From contig NZ_JABEQF010000002.1 in NCBI RefSeq assembly GCF_014174355.1, forward strand, positions 62,001-126,000: a stretch of DNA of 64,000 nucleotides. The letters run 5' to 3'. This document shows positions 32,144-42,406 of this stretch, one piece after another. The first letter of the stretch is position 1; each line of letters begins with the position of its first letter. Origin of the DNA: Gluconacetobacter azotocaptans. Lineage in GTDB: Bacteria > Pseudomonadota > Alphaproteobacteria > Acetobacterales > Acetobacteraceae. The translations under genes and the position numbers were made by a program. The notes beneath the pieces are model-generated. The model ran no database searches. It saw only the letters and a program-made list of their open reading frames with translations, and had not been told where the DNA came from.

Positions 32144-34789
32144 TTACTGGTGGCCGGGCAGCCAGGTAGTCAGCGCCGTCCGGGCCCGCGTCGCGATATC
32201 GGCGTTCGCGGCGATCAGGTCGGCGGCCTTCTTCGCCTCGATGGTAGCGCCGGTGGTGGCCTTGGTGGACGGGTCGTCCAGCAGGGCCTGGGCGATGGCC
32301 GGGTTGACCGACTGGCCGGCGACCACGGCCAGCAGGGACGATTGCGACCAGGGGGCCAGATGCGCGCGGATCTGCTTCTGCGTCTGCGGGGCCTGCACCA
32401 GCGACCACACGTGGTCCGGATTGTCGCTGCCGGCGGCAATGGCTGCCAGCATGTGGACGATGCGGCCGTTCGGGATTGCGCCGCTATAGGCCAGGCGGAC
32501 CGACTGCGCGACCAGCGCCGGATCTTGCGAGGCCGCCAGGGCGCGGAAGAAGCGCAGCTTCTGCTCGGTGTCGGTCGAACTGCGGACCAGGCCGGCCAGC
32601 GTGGCGTAGGTGGCCGGATCGGCATGACGGCCGACGATCCAGCTCACCGGATCCAGCAGGCTGGGCGCCAGCGTCGACGGCGTCTTGCGCCAGGCGGCGA
32701 AGCGCGCCTGGGCCTCGGCCACCACGGCCTGATCGTCGAACTGGCCCAGGGCGGCAATCAGCTCGGGACGCAGCAGCGTGTCCAGGAAGGATTCGCCGTC
32801 ACGCGGCGTCCAGCCCAGCCGGGCCAATTGCGGCGCCAGCAGGGCGCGCGCGAAGGCCCGGAAGGCCGGACGCTGCGGGCTGCCGCGTTCCATCGTGTCC
32901 AGTTGCCGCAGGTGCGCAATCGTGTCCTGCCAGACAGCGATGCTGGTTTCCTTCTGGTCCGACAGGCCGGCAACCAGGTCCAGATAGGCCGCGAGCGGAG
33001 CCTGCCCGGCCTGGAACAGCGCGAACTGGTCGCCCAGCAGGTTGGCGCGGTCGGTCGCGTCCAAGTGGCTGAATGCCGTCCCCAGCGCCGCCAGAGACGT
33101 GGCGTCGTAAGCGGTGCGGTAATAGCCGTTTTCGCCCAGATTGGCCTTCAGCGCCTGGTTGCAGCCGGAAAAGGTCAGGGTCGCGGGCGTATCCGGCCGC
33201 AGGATGACGCGCTGCGCCGTCATGTTGGGACCACCGACGGTGACGGGGATGTTCCACCGCGCGGGCAGCGGGTGCGGGTCGTGGATGGTGAAGCGGCCCT
33301 CGGTCAGGGTCAGCACGGTTTTGCCGGCGTCGCACCGGCGCGCCACGTCGACCAGCGGAATGCCCGGCTGTTCGGTGAAGCTGCGCGCGACGGTGGCGAC
33401 ATCCTGGTGCGAGACCTGCGACAGCGCGGCCCAGAGGTCGGCGCTGGTGGTGTTGCCGTAGGCGTGGGCCTTCATGTAGGCGCGCATGCCGTTGCGAAAC
33501 GTGTCGGCGCCCAGCCAGTCCTCGGTCATGCGGATGACCTGCTCGCCCTTCTGGTAGCTGATCCGGTCGAAGGCGGTATTGGCCTCGCTGACGTCGTGGA
33601 TCACCAGCTGGATCGGGTGGGTGGTCGGATGGGCGTCCTGCGCCATCGCCTGTTCGCGGTCGGCATGCTGGCGCGGCCAGATCTGCCAGGTGGGGTTGAA
33701 ATGATCGGTGGCCTTGGTCTCCATCCAGGTCGCGAACCCTTCATTGAGCCAGATATTGTCCCACCACCCCATCGTGACCAGATCGCCCGACCATTGGTGC
33801 GCCATTTCATGGGCCACCACCAGATACACCAGTTCGCGCGTGCTGGGCGCGCTGGTGCGGGGGTCGAACAGCAGATCGTCGTCGATGAAGGTGATGGCGC
33901 CCCAGTTTTCCATCGCTCCGGCCTCGTAATTTCCGGGAATGGCAAGAAGGTCCAGCTTCGGCAGCGGGTAGGACACGCCGAAATAGTCGTTGTAGTACGG
34001 CAGAATCGCGGACGCTGCCTGCAGGGCATAGGCGCCGTTCTGCTGCACGCCGGTGGGGGCGTACACATTGATCGGCGTCGCGCCGCCGGTGCCGCTGACG
34101 GCGGAGATGTCGCCGGCGACCAGGGCCAGCAGGTAGGTGGACATGCGTGGCGTGGTGCCGAAGACCACGCGCTTGGCATGACCACCCAGCGGCGTGGACG
34201 AGGTCACGGGCATGTTGCTGACGGGCACGTAGCTGTCGGGCAGGGTCGCGGTCAGTTGGAAGGTGGCCTTGAAGGCCGGCTCGTCCCAGCCGGGGAACAT
34301 GCGGCGGGCGTCGGCGACCTCGAACTGCGTGACCAGCATCCGGTGGGTCTGGCCCGACGGGGTGCGGTAATCGTCGTAATAGATGCCGTTCGGCGTCGCC
34401 GGGATCGGGCCGCTGTACTCGATGACCAGCGTGTGGGGGCCGGCCGCGACCGCATGCGGCAGGGTCAGGGTGGCGGTCTGCGCCGCGTCGTCCTGGGTGA
34501 TGGCGGCGGCAAGTCCGTCCAGCTTCGCCGACAGCAACTTCAACCCTGCCTGGTTCAGCGTGATGCTGGCGGTGGGTGCGGTAACGGTGACGTCGATGCT
34601 TTCATGCCCGCCCAGGGTCAGGCGCTTCATGTCGGTGGCGATGTCGATCCGGTATGCGCTGGGGACCACGGTCTTGGGCAACTGGCCGGGGGCGTGGGCG
34701 AAATCGAAGGGGGCTTCGCCATGCGCCGGGCCCGGCAGCAGGGCAACGCCCGCCAGCAGGAGGGTGGCGATGGTGGGTATATGCCGCAT
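32144..34789 (-). CDS. Exported M1-family zinc aminopeptidase
   Basis: This 881-aa protein has a signal peptide (MRHIPTIATLLLAGVALLPG, cleavage after AHG). The exopeptidase motif GAMENWG lies near residue 292. The zinc motif HEMAHQ with the downstream Glu (WLNEGFATW) lies near residues 326-350. A C-terminal ERAP1-like helical domain occupies about residues 530-881. It removes N-terminal residues from peptides, probably in the periplasm. A large TonB receptor gene lies just upstream on the same strand, which suggests joint use of peptides. The start is set at the ATG that gives the signal peptide; the longer in-frame form is rejected. Confidence 0.92.
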   Translation of the reverse strand: MRHIPTIATLLLAGVALLPGPAHGEAPFDFAHAPGQLPKTVVPSAYRIDIATDMKRLTLGGHESIDVTVTAPTASITLNQAGLKLLSAKLDGLAAAITQDDAAQTATLTLPHAVAAGPHTLVIEYSGPIPATPNGIYYDDYRTPSGQTHRMLVTQFEVADARRMFPGWDEPAFKATFQLTATLPDSYVPVSNMPVTSSTPLGGHAKRVVFGTTPRMSTYLLALVAGDISAVSGTGGATPINVYAPTGVQQNGAYALQAASAILPYYNDYFGVSYPLPKLDLLAIPGNYEAGAMENWGAITFIDDDLLFDPRTSAPSTRELVYLVVAHEMAHQWSGDLVTMGWWDNIWLNEGFATWMETKATDHFNPTWQIWPRQHADREQAMAQDAHPTTHPIQLVIHDVSEANTAFDRISYQKGEQVIRMTEDWLGADTFRNGMRAYMKAHAYGNTTSADLWAALSQVSHQDVATVARSFTEQPGIPLVDVARRCDAGKTVLTLTEGRFTIHDPHPLPARWNIPVTVGGPNMTAQRVILRPDTPATLTFSGCNQALKANLGENGYYRTAYDATSLAALGTAFSHLDATDRANLLGDQFALFQAGQAPLAAYLDLVAGLSDQKETSIAVWQDTIAHLRQLDTMERGSPQRPAFRAFARALLAPQLARLGWTPRDGESFLDTLLRPELIAALGQFDDQAVVAEAQARFAAWRKTPSTLAPSLLDPVSWIVGRHADPATYATLAGLVRSSTDTEQKLRFFRALAASQDPALVAQSVRLAYSGAIPNGRIVHMLAAIAAGSDNPDHVWSLVQAPQTQKQIRAHLAPWSQSSLLAVVAGQSVNPAIAQALLDDPSTKATTGATIEAKKAADLIAANADIATRARTALTTWLPGHQ

Positions 34790-34984
34790 TGGGGGCAACT
34801 CCGGAACGATGGGTTCGGGATCCGCGGAAGGGCGGGAGTATGGTCCGATGATGACGGTCGGATAGCGCATGGCCGGCCCCGGCGTCTAAACCTGACAGGC
34901 GATGTATCCCTGATGGGGAGAAGGCGCTGCCCGGCCGCGCGCAGGCAGCCTGGCCTGGTGTGCCCGGTTGTCCCGGACATGAGT

Positions 34985-35013
34985 CCGGGAGAGCCGCAGG
35001 GCGGCTCTCCCGG
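34985..35013. terminator. Perfect 13-bp hairpin after the TonB receptor gene
   Basis: CCGGGAGAGCCGC-agg-GCGGCTCTCCCGG has a 3-nt loop and no clear T run. It begins 16 bp beyond the receptor stop codon on the minus strand. Confidence 0.55.
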
Positions 35014-35028
35014 TTGTGCAGGCGCGTA

Positions 35029-37950
35029 TCAGAAGTGCGTGGACGTACGCAGGAAGTAGTAGCGTCCCATGTAGTCATAGACGCTGGTGTCGGTGTTCCA
35101 GTACTGCCCGATGGCGAAATACTGGGGAATCTTGCCGCCAACGTTGTTGATGCCGGCCGTCACGTCGAAGTGGTTGCCGTGATACATGATCATGATGTCG
35201 TGGTAGAACACCATGTTCGTGTGGTAAAAGCGCGTCGTTTCGGCGTTGTAGCTGGACTGCGGATAGTAATCCATGCCGTCGATGAAGCGCATCGTGTAGT
35301 TGAATGTCCAGCGCCCGTGCGTGAAGGCGGCGTTGGCATTGGCCTTCCAGCGCGGAATGGCGAAGGTGCCGGGGGACGTCGGGGTCTGCGGCGGTCCGTC
35401 GGTGCCCAGGAAGTTGATGTAGGGCTGGCCGGGCTCGTTCTGCGCCGTGTAGCCGATGATATCCGAGATATCAGCACCCAGGTTGATCGAGTTGAGCGGG
35501 TCGATGCGGTAGAGATAGCTGCCGTTGATATCCAGGCCGCTGGTGCGCAGGCCGCCCATGTTCATGGTGGTGTCGTTGAACGCGAGCAACTGGTGGCTGG
35601 CGTCACGCGCCGGGCTGCCCAGGTTGGAGCAGGTCGGACCTTTCAGGCCCGCGCTGTCGTAGCACGAATCCAGCAGATCCTGCGCCGGGAAGGTGCCGAT
35701 CTGGTGGGTGATCGACGTGTGGTAGTAATCGACCGTGAAGGACAGGTTCGGGATGAAGTGCGGGTGGATGACGGTGCCGATCGTGTAGGTGCGCGAAATT
35801 TCCGGCTGCACCTTCGGATTGCCGCCGATCAACGCGCGGACCTGACCGGCACTGGTCTGGTTGATGCCGCCAGCGGGAACGCCCTGCGACATGCAGTTCG
35901 CCATGCGGGTCGCGTTGGCGCCGATCAGATCGCTCGAGCACGGGTCATACGCGCTCTGGAACGAAACCTGCTGGCCGGAATACAGGTCCGAGATCGTGGG
36001 CTGGCGGAACCCCGTGCCGTAATTGACGCGGAACGAGATGTCGTTGACCGGCGACCAGGTCAGGCCGCCCGACCAGTTGTACGTCTCGCCGAACGTATTG
36101 TAGTGCGAGAATCGGCCGGCGACGTTCGCGGCCAGGTTCTGCGCGCCCGGCAGGTCGCGCAACAGGGGAAGGCTGAGTTCGCCGTAGACTTCGGTGGCGT
36201 TATAGCCGCCGGAGGTCGGGTTCGAGACCGTGTTCAGCGCATACCCGTTCATGTTCAGCGGATCGGTCGTCGACCCGGCATCGAGGCTGCGATGCTCGAC
36301 GCCGAACGCCATGCCCGCCGGCCCATAGGGCATGCGGAACAGATGGTTGTTGCGCAGCAGAAGCTGCACGTCGCGCATCTCGTTCGAGAACGATTCGCCG
36401 TTATTGTAGGTAATGAACTTGCGGGCCTGGTCGCTGATCCCCGAGTTCGTGTTGAACGGGTTGATCAGGGCGCAGCCGGCGGCGGAGGAGCAGACGGACG
36501 GGTCGTAGACGCCCTGGTCGAGCGAGCCGGGCAGGCCGGTCTGGCGGAAACCCAGCGCCTGTTCCAGCGCCACGCCGTTGACCGAGCCCGGCATGGACGA
36601 CGTCTGCACGTCCTTTCCGAAGGAATAGTACAGATCCCACGTCCAGCCATTGCTGTGCGGAATGTCGCCGCGCGCGCCGACGGTGATCTGGTACTGGTCG
36701 TCCGCGTACTGCTGGTTGCGGTTGCCCAACCCGGCGGGCCGGCCATACCAGCCGACGTCCTGGCCGAAGGGGTTGCCGGGCAGGCCGGCCGGAATGATGA
36801 CGGCGTCGGGCAGGTTCGCCGCCTCGGACGAGGGGTTGGCGATCGGGTCGCCGGACAGCTGCGCCAGCGTATCGGTGTGCGTCCAGGTCCCCAGCATATA
36901 GAGCTGCACATGGTCGGTCAGGTCGTAGCGACCGTTCGCCGTGATGCTTTCGAACTGGTTCTGGTCCGCCATCCAGGTGTCTTTGGCGTAGTCGTAACGA
37001 TCCTGGGGGGTGAAGGGGCGATAGCTGCCGCCGGTACCGCCGTTCGTGTACAGCCCGCCGCCATCTGCCCCGGGGAACAGTGGATCGCCGCTCATGGAAT
37101 AGAAGGCCCCGCCCGGGGTCAGGATCGAACCGCTCTGGGGAATCGCCTCGCCCGGTCCGGGCATGACGATGCCGCTGTGCTGGGCCCAGGGACGGTTCGT
37201 GGCCAGGGTCGGCGCCTGGTAGTTGTAGGTGCCGTTCAGGGTGATGTTGCCACGGTCGTGGTCGAAATTGAATCCGTGCGTGATCGACGCGGTAGCCTGC
37301 GGGCTGTCACCGTCATAACCGCTGATACCGCCGTTGAAGTTCACGGTGGTGCCCGAATAGTTCTTCTTCAGGATGATGTTCAGCACGCCCGACACGGCGT
37401 CGGCGCCGTAGAGCGAGGACGCCCCATCCTTCAGGAACACCACGCGATCGACCATTTCCATGGGGATGGCGTTGATGTTCGCGCAGCCGTTGGGGCCGCT
37501 GACGATGCGGCGTCCGTCAACCAGGACCAGCAGGCGGTCGACGCCCATCGAACGGAAGTCGGTGCACGAGGAACCGCCGCCGCCATTGACGTTGCTGCGA
37601 TAGGTGCCGCCGAAACCCATGGACGGGATGTTGTGCAGCGCCATTTCGAGGTTCGTCGCCGACGAATTCTGCAATTGTTGCGCCGTGATCGTCGTGATCG
37701 GCGCAATTTCCGCAGTCGCCCGATTGGCGAGATGGGACCCGGTAACCTGGATCTCCTCGGTGCCGTTCGAGGTGTGGCTGGTGGTTGCGCCCTGCCGGTG
37801 GAGGGAGCTGAGCAGCGAGCCGGACGACGTGGCCGGCTGCGAGATCAACTGCGCATGCGCGGTGCCCGCGGCCATCGACCCGGCACCCAGTGCAAGAAGG
37901 CTGCAGAACGCGCGCAATCTTGTCTTTTCGGGAACCTTCAAAGTTCTCAT
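35029..37950 (-). CDS. Large TonB-dependent receptor (non-siderophore type)
   Basis: The protein has 973 aa with a signal peptide (FCSLLALGAGSMAAGTAHAQ). A TonB-box-like EEIQVTGSHL precedes the plug (ATAEIAPITTITAQQLQNSS; FRSMGVDRLLVLVDGRRIVS; RVVFLKDGASSLYGADAVSG). The very long barrel ends YYFLRTSTHF. The plug with paired Cys (SSCTDFRS, GCANIN) belongs to the long CirA/OMR-like receptors associated with peptides, polymers or iron complexes rather than with classic siderophores. The M1 aminopeptidase gene follows on the same strand, so peptide uptake is a plausible role but unproven. AAGGA precedes the ATG, and a long AT-rich region lies upstream. Confidence 0.88.
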   Translation of the reverse strand: MRTLKVPEKTRLRAFCSLLALGAGSMAAGTAHAQLISQPATSSGSLLSSLHRQGATTSHTSNGTEEIQVTGSHLANRATAEIAPITTITAQQLQNSSATNLEMALHNIPSMGFGGTYRSNVNGGGGSSCTDFRSMGVDRLLVLVDGRRIVSGPNGCANINAIPMEMVDRVVFLKDGASSLYGADAVSGVLNIILKKNYSGTTVNFNGGISGYDGDSPQATASITHGFNFDHDRGNITLNGTYNYQAPTLATNRPWAQHSGIVMPGPGEAIPQSGSILTPGGAFYSMSGDPLFPGADGGGLYTNGGTGGSYRPFTPQDRYDYAKDTWMADQNQFESITANGRYDLTDHVQLYMLGTWTHTDTLAQLSGDPIANPSSEAANLPDAVIIPAGLPGNPFGQDVGWYGRPAGLGNRNQQYADDQYQITVGARGDIPHSNGWTWDLYYSFGKDVQTSSMPGSVNGVALEQALGFRQTGLPGSLDQGVYDPSVCSSAAGCALINPFNTNSGISDQARKFITYNNGESFSNEMRDVQLLLRNNHLFRMPYGPAGMAFGVEHRSLDAGSTTDPLNMNGYALNTVSNPTSGGYNATEVYGELSLPLLRDLPGAQNLAANVAGRFSHYNTFGETYNWSGGLTWSPVNDISFRVNYGTGFRQPTISDLYSGQQVSFQSAYDPCSSDLIGANATRMANCMSQGVPAGGINQTSAGQVRALIGGNPKVQPEISRTYTIGTVIHPHFIPNLSFTVDYYHTSITHQIGTFPAQDLLDSCYDSAGLKGPTCSNLGSPARDASHQLLAFNDTTMNMGGLRTSGLDINGSYLYRIDPLNSINLGADISDIIGYTAQNEPGQPYINFLGTDGPPQTPTSPGTFAIPRWKANANAAFTHGRWTFNYTMRFIDGMDYYPQSSYNAETTRFYHTNMVFYHDIMIMYHGNHFDVTAGINNVGGKIPQYFAIGQYWNTDTSVYDYMGRYYFLRTSTHF

Positions 37951-38628
37951 TGCGAATCCTTATTGTTGAATTTCGCAAGGTTTTAATGAACGCGTGTTCG
38001 TCGTCGAGAAAAAACGTTACAGTCAGTTGCAGGTTGAGATGGTTTGATACAGGCTGTGGCAATTCGGCAACGTAGCTCGCTCGCGCTTTTTTTTGGATGG
38101 TTATGGTTTTCCCAAGGATTCCAAACGGATTTTTGCTATAACAAGACAACTCGTGAAAGCGAGGGGCGTTTGCGCATGCGTTTTATGATGCGTACATGCC
38201 ACAGCTCTGGCGCACGTTCGACGTCGTGCGCGGCATCTTGCATTGTTATGATTATTTCTTGAAAAAAACAAACAGACGGGTGTTCTGCTCGAAAAGAGGA
38301 GGTTTCCTGGCGTGTCGTAAGTCTATGTTATGGAGTGAATTTATTTTTATAATTATCTCAGAATGATGGAGCATTTTTCATCATTCCGGGGGGGCAGCGC
38401 AAGGGGGCGTGGCAGTTTTTTTGAACGTTTGGTCAAAAAAATATGATATTTCAATGAAATTTAAGATAGGTTTTCATATATTTCTTAAAAAGACATGAAT
38501 AGGTGATAAATGAAAATTCTGGATCGCCGCGTTCAGGAGAGCCCGGCCCGCGCGGGCCGGGCCGCGACGGCGTCCATATGTATTGAAATATAGAGAATGG
38601 GAACGTGCTGCCGTGCGGGCTACCGGGC
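37951..38628. other. AT-rich intergenic region, 678 bp, no gene seen
   Basis: This gap has clearly lower GC than the flanking genes, with many A/T runs (for example TTGAAAAAAACAAACAG). It holds a stem-loop GAATGATG...CATCATTC at 38361-38386 and a GC palindrome at 38541. Short frames in it lack ribosome binding sites. It must contain the promoter of the large receptor gene. It may also be a remnant of foreign DNA or carry an RNA gene, neither of which I can show. Confidence 0.6.
38541..38562. terminator. 22-bp perfect palindrome downstream of the hydroxyacid dehydrogenase
   Basis: GCCCGGCCCGC and its exact complement adjoin with no spacer. It lies about 66 bp beyond the stop codon of the dehydrogenase gene on the minus strand. 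No T run follows. Confidence 0.4.
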
Positions 38629-39564
38629 TCAGTAGCCGCGTGACAGGTCGATCGCGTCCAGGACGGGCTGCCCGTCGCGGATGCGCAGGATATTGTCGGC
38701 GATCTGCGGGGTGGCCGAGGCCGGCAGCGCGACCGAGGCGACGTGGGGCGTGATCAGGACATTATCCAGACTCCAGAGCGGATCGCCCTCGGGCAGGGGT
38801 TCGTGCTGGAAGACATCCAGCACCGCCTGTCCGATTCGCCCTGCCCGCAGGGCCTCGACCAGCGCCGCTTGATCGACGATGGCACCGCGCGCGACATTGA
38901 CGAACCCGGCCCCGTGGGGCAGCAGCGCCAGCCGTTCGGCATTCAGCAGGCCGATGGTCTGGGGCGTTTTCGGCAGCAGGCAGACCAGGATGTCGCAGCC
39001 CGACAGGAAATCCGCCAGGCCGTCCATGCCGGAATAGCACACGATATCCGGGTCCGATTTCGGGCTGCGCGACCATCCGCGCACCTGAAAGCCCTGTCGC
39101 GCACATTCCTTCGCCGCGCGCAGGCCCAGTTCGCCCAGGCCCATCACCCCCACCCGCGTCAGATCCAGCGGCCGGGGTTCGATGAAGGCCCAGCGTCCCT
39201 GCCGTTGCGCGGCCTCGAAGGCCGGGATGTCGCGCGCCAGGCGCAGCACCGCGAACAGGACGTAGCTGGCCATCATCCGCGCCATCAGCGGGTCGTGCAG
39301 GCGGGTGATGGCCACCCCCGGCGGCAGGTCGTCGCGTGCGACCAGCGCGTCGACCCCCGCACCCAGATTGACGATCAGCCGCAAATTGGGAAAGCGGTTG
39401 AAAAAGCCGCGCGGCGGGTTCCAGACCAGAGCGTACCGGACCAGTTCAGGGTCGAACTGGTCGTCGGCCAGCACGAAGGTCACGTCCGGCACCGCGGCGG
39501 TCAGGGCCGCGCGCCAGGGCTCTGGCGTGTCGACCGCGCTGTAGAAGACCATGGCGTCCGTCAT
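38629..39564 (-). CDS. Glyoxylate/hydroxypyruvate reductase A-like 2-hydroxyacid dehydrogenase
   Basis: This 311-aa protein has GhrA-family length. The NAD(P)-binding motif is GVMGLGELGLRAAKECARQG. Catalytic residues are visible as Arg in NVARGAIVDQAALVEAL, Glu in DVFQHEPLPEGDPLW and His in ITPHVASVALP. It reduces glyoxylate or hydroxypyruvate with NADPH. The ATG at 39564 follows a GGGGGG ribosome binding site; a GTG two codons earlier is less likely. A palindrome ATCGG-tat-CCGAT lies 34 bp upstream. Confidence 0.88.
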   Translation of the reverse strand: MTDAMVFYSAVDTPEPWRAALTAAVPDVTFVLADDQFDPELVRYALVWNPPRGFFNRFPNLRLIVNLGAGVDALVARDDLPPGVAITRLHDPLMARMMASYVLFAVLRLARDIPAFEAAQRQGRWAFIEPRPLDLTRVGVMGLGELGLRAAKECARQGFQVRGWSRSPKSDPDIVCYSGMDGLADFLSGCDILVCLLPKTPQTIGLLNAERLALLPHGAGFVNVARGAIVDQAALVEALRAGRIGQAVLDVFQHEPLPEGDPLWSLDNVLITPHVASVALPASATPQIADNILRIRDGQPVLDAIDLSRGY

Positions 39565-39666
39565 GTGCACCCCCCCGGCATAACGATCCGGAAGTGTATC
39601 GGTATCCGATCCCGTATGAAAAGGCCGCTTTATCGTGATGTCGTCCGGGAGGGCCTCGTCGGAGGG

Positions 39667-40367
39667 CTATTCCATCTCGTCATCGTCGGAGGTCGCGATC
39701 GCCGTCACGCCAGGAATGTCCGACAGGTCGGCGATCAGGTGAGCGACACGCCGCCGGCCTGGGATGGGCCGCCCCGGATGCCGTCGCGTTCGACGCGGAC
39801 ATGGTCGATCGCAAAGCGCAGACGTGTGCACGTCACCAGGATCAGCCGCAATATGCCCTGCCCCTCGATATATGAGACGGCCAGGGTCGTGGTGGTCCGC
39901 CGCGCATGCGGCACGAAGCGCAGCAGCCGGGGAAAGACGAACATGATGATGAAATGGCCCAGCGTGGTGGCGACCGCCAGCGCCAGCAGGCCCGCGCCGC
40001 ACGCCATGCCCAGGGCCGCCGTCAGCCAGACCGACGCCGCTGTGGTCAGGCCCCGCACGACGTTGCGCCGCATGAAGATGACGCCGCCGCCGATGAAGCC
40101 GATGCCAGAGGCCAACTGCGCCGGGACCCGCGACGGGTCCAGCACGACGCGGCCGCTGTCCAGGACGTTGGTGAACCCGTATTTCGAAACCAGCGTGAAC
40201 AGCGCGGCGGCGACGCCGACCAGAGTATAGGTCCGCAATCCCGCGCTTTTCTAACGAATCTCGCGTTCCAGCCCGACCAGGCCGGACAGGGCGAACGCCA
40301 GCGCCAGTTCACCCAGTTGCAGCATCTCCTGTCCGGGCAGGTTGGATACGGCCATGATCCACGTCAT
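39667..40367 (-). pseudogene. MgtC/SapB family membrane protein, inactivated by a stop codon and a frameshift
   Basis: The N-terminus (GELALAFALSGLVGLEREIR) runs into an in-frame TAG at about 40251 and resumes in the same frame with KSAGLRTYTLVGVAAALFTL. Functional homologues have Gln at the stop position (REIRQKSAGLRTYTL), so one C-to-T change explains it. The membrane core is otherwise preserved (GIGFIGGGVIFMRRNVVRGL; TTAASVWLTAALGMACG). Near 39737 the frame ends after GGVSLT, while the next frame gives LIADLSDIPGVTAIATSDDD, the expected C-terminal domain, so one base is missing. MgtC proteins modulate ATP synthase and magnesium-limited growth. Confidence 0.85.
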
Positions 40368-41278
40368 CTCCCTCTTTATATCCTCCGATTGGTCCAGTTC
40401 CTCTACGTGCGGGGGAGAGGCGGGTTGGTCCCCGGGCACGGAGGGCTTCGTCTTCTCCCGGAACGACCGGCATTTCGCGGACACTGTCGAACTGTTTGTA
40501 CCGCAGGACCACTTCGGCCAGAGCGACGACCCTGCCGAACTCGGCGCCCTGCTGCTGAAGCGCAAGGGTCTCTCTTTGCATGGGGAATTGATGTTCACGC
40601 GGCCGTTCGGCGCGGCGGACATCGCAAACCAGGGGCGGCGGTCCAAGGTTGGGGAAAATTAACCCCGACGTGCCGGGGAGTCCTTGTAACATTAAGACAC
40701 AGAATTTTACTATCGGATATGGTCGGTGGTTCGGTGTCCGCCCCGGTCCCGGCTAGACGCCGCGGGCTGGAATCGCGGCAGGCCCGCGCCGGTCCGTCCA
40801 GCCCCGCCTCGCTGGCGGCGAGAGGTGGGATATGCTTGTGCTGTCTATGGATTTCGGGATCCGCAAGCTTCTTGCGCCAGGGGGATGGAGGGGCGGGTTT
40901 CGTGCGCGCGGCCGACCTTGCCGGCAGGGCCGGCGAGCAGCCCGAAAGCGGGCGTGGACCGGCGGCGGGACGGCAGGATCGTGTTACAGATCAAGGTGTA
41001 ATGCGAAGCGGCCGCCGCCGGCTATGGCCAAGGAGCAGGGCATGGGGGGCGGATCTTGATTTTACTGTGGTTTTCCGAGATGGTGCGCTGCCAGCGTCAC
41101 AGGAGGCTTTGAGGTTTTGGCGGTCCGGACCCGGGAAGCTGACCGGTTCATTATGGGCCGCGCCGCGTGACCTTCGGCGGGTCTTTCCAGACGGACATTC
41201 TGCACATCGAAGCGTGTCGGCCAGACGAGCGGCCGGGCACGAAGCCCTTTTGCACGGTATAGAGACACGGGATAGATT
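40368..41278. other. 911-bp region without a convincing gene
   Basis: A plus-strand frame at 40342-40662 contains a stretch that looks moderately protein-like (GFVFSRNDRHFADTVELFVP) but lacks a ribosome binding site, overlaps the mgtC remnant and matches nothing I know. The rest up to the ino1 start shows mixed composition without codon structure. The ino1 promoter must lie here; no clear -35/-10 pair stands out. The region follows a pseudogene and may itself be decaying coding DNA. Confidence 0.45.
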
Positions 41279-42406
41279 ATGACGACTGAAGGCGGCATCC
41301 GTATCGCGATCGCGGGCGTAGGCAATTGTGCAAGCGCGCTGATACAGGGCATTCATTTTTATACCCCCGAACGGTGCCGCGAGGAGGTCGTCGGCCTGAT
41401 GCACGAGGCGGTCGGCGGCTATCGTCCCTGCGACATCAAGGTGGTGGCGGCGTTCGACGTCGATGCCCGCAAGGTCGGCACGGATGTGCATCGTGCCATC
41501 TTCGCCCGTCCCAACTGCGTCGTCGTCTTCCAGAAGGACATTCCCGACGCCGGCGTGACCGTGCAGATGGGTCCGGTGCTGGACGGCGTGTCCGAGCATA
41601 TGTCCGCCTATGACGAGGAGCGCAGCTTCGTGCCGTCCTCGGTGCCGGAGTTGACGAAGGCGCAGGTGGTGGACGAGCTGAAGCGCAGCGGGGCCGAGAT
41701 CCTGCTGAACTACCTGCCCGTGGGGTCCGAGAAGGCCGCGCGTTTCTACGCCGAATGCGCGCTGGAGGCCGGGGTCGGCTTCATCAACAACATTCCCGTG
41801 TTCATTGCCAGCGACCCGGATTTCGCGGGGCGCTTCGCCGCCCGCAACCTGCCGATCATCGGTGACGACATCAAGTCGCAGCTGGGCGCGACCATCGTGC
41901 ACCGCGTGCTGACCGACCTGTTTGCCAAGCGCGGGGTCAAGCTGCTGCGGACCTACCAGTTGAACACCGGCGGCAACACCGACTTCCTGAACATGAAGAA
42001 TCAGGAACGCCTGGCGTCCAAGAAAACCTCGAAGACCGAGGCCGTGCAGGCGGTCGCCAAGACGCGGATGGAAAACACCACCATCCATGTCGGGCCCAGC
42101 GATTACGTGCCCTGGCAGAACGACAACAAGGTGGCGTTCATCCGCATGGAGGGCCAGCTGTATGGCGACGTGCCGATGGAACTCGAACTGCGCCTGTCGG
42201 TACAGGATTCGCCCAACTCCGCCGGTGTCGCCATCGACATGATTCGCTGCTGCAAGCTGGCGCTGGATCATGGCGTCGGCGGCGTGCTGGCGGGGCCCAG
42301 CGCCTATTTCTGCAAGCATCCGCCCGTCCAGTACACCGATGACGAGGCCTATGAAATGGTCGAGTCCTTCATCCACGGGCACGCGGCGGACGCCGTCCCC
42401 GTCTGA
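41279..42406 (+). CDS. ino1: Myo-inositol-1-phosphate synthase (Ino1, short actinobacterial/archaeal type)
   Basis: At 375 aa this is the short prokaryotic form. Motifs are the NAD-binding [87 protein letters not shown] and [20 protein letters not shown]. It converts glucose-6-phosphate to inositol-1-phosphate (L-myo-inositol 1-phosphate). The stop overlaps the start of the nucleotidyltransferase gene by one base (TGATG), linking it to CDP-inositol formation. Confidence 0.95.
   Translation: MTTEGGIRIAIAGVGNCASALIQGIHFYTPERCREEVVGLMHEAVGGYRPCDIKVVAAFDVDARKVGTDVHRAIFARPNCVVVFQKDIPDAGVTVQMGPVLDGVSEHMSAYDEERSFVPSSVPELTKAQVVDELKRSGAEILLNYLPVGSEKAARFYAECALEAGVGFINNIPVFIASDPDFAGRFAARNLPIIGDDIKSQLGATIVHRVLTDLFAKRGVKLLRTYQLNTGGNTDFLNMKNQERLASKKTSKTEAVQAVAKTRMENTTIHVGPSDYVPWQNDNKVAFIRMEGQLYGDVPMELELRLSVQDSPNSAGVAIDMIRCCKLALDHGVGGVLAGPSAYFCKHPPVQYTDDEAYEMVESFIHGHAADAVPV

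Noticed and set aside
32039-35059. A 1006-codon open frame on the plus strand opposite the M1 aminopeptidase, and similar long frames opposite TonB receptor genes (34960-37986, 14010-16253, 49138-51534)
   Set aside because: They mirror confident genes in GC-rich DNA, are rich in Arg/Gly/Pro/His, and contain no domain motifs; the opposite-strand proteins have complete family signatures.
40342-40662. Plus-strand frame containing GFVFSRNDRHFADTVELFVP
   Set aside because: Looks partly protein-like but has no ribosome binding site, overlaps the mgtC remnant and matches no family I know.
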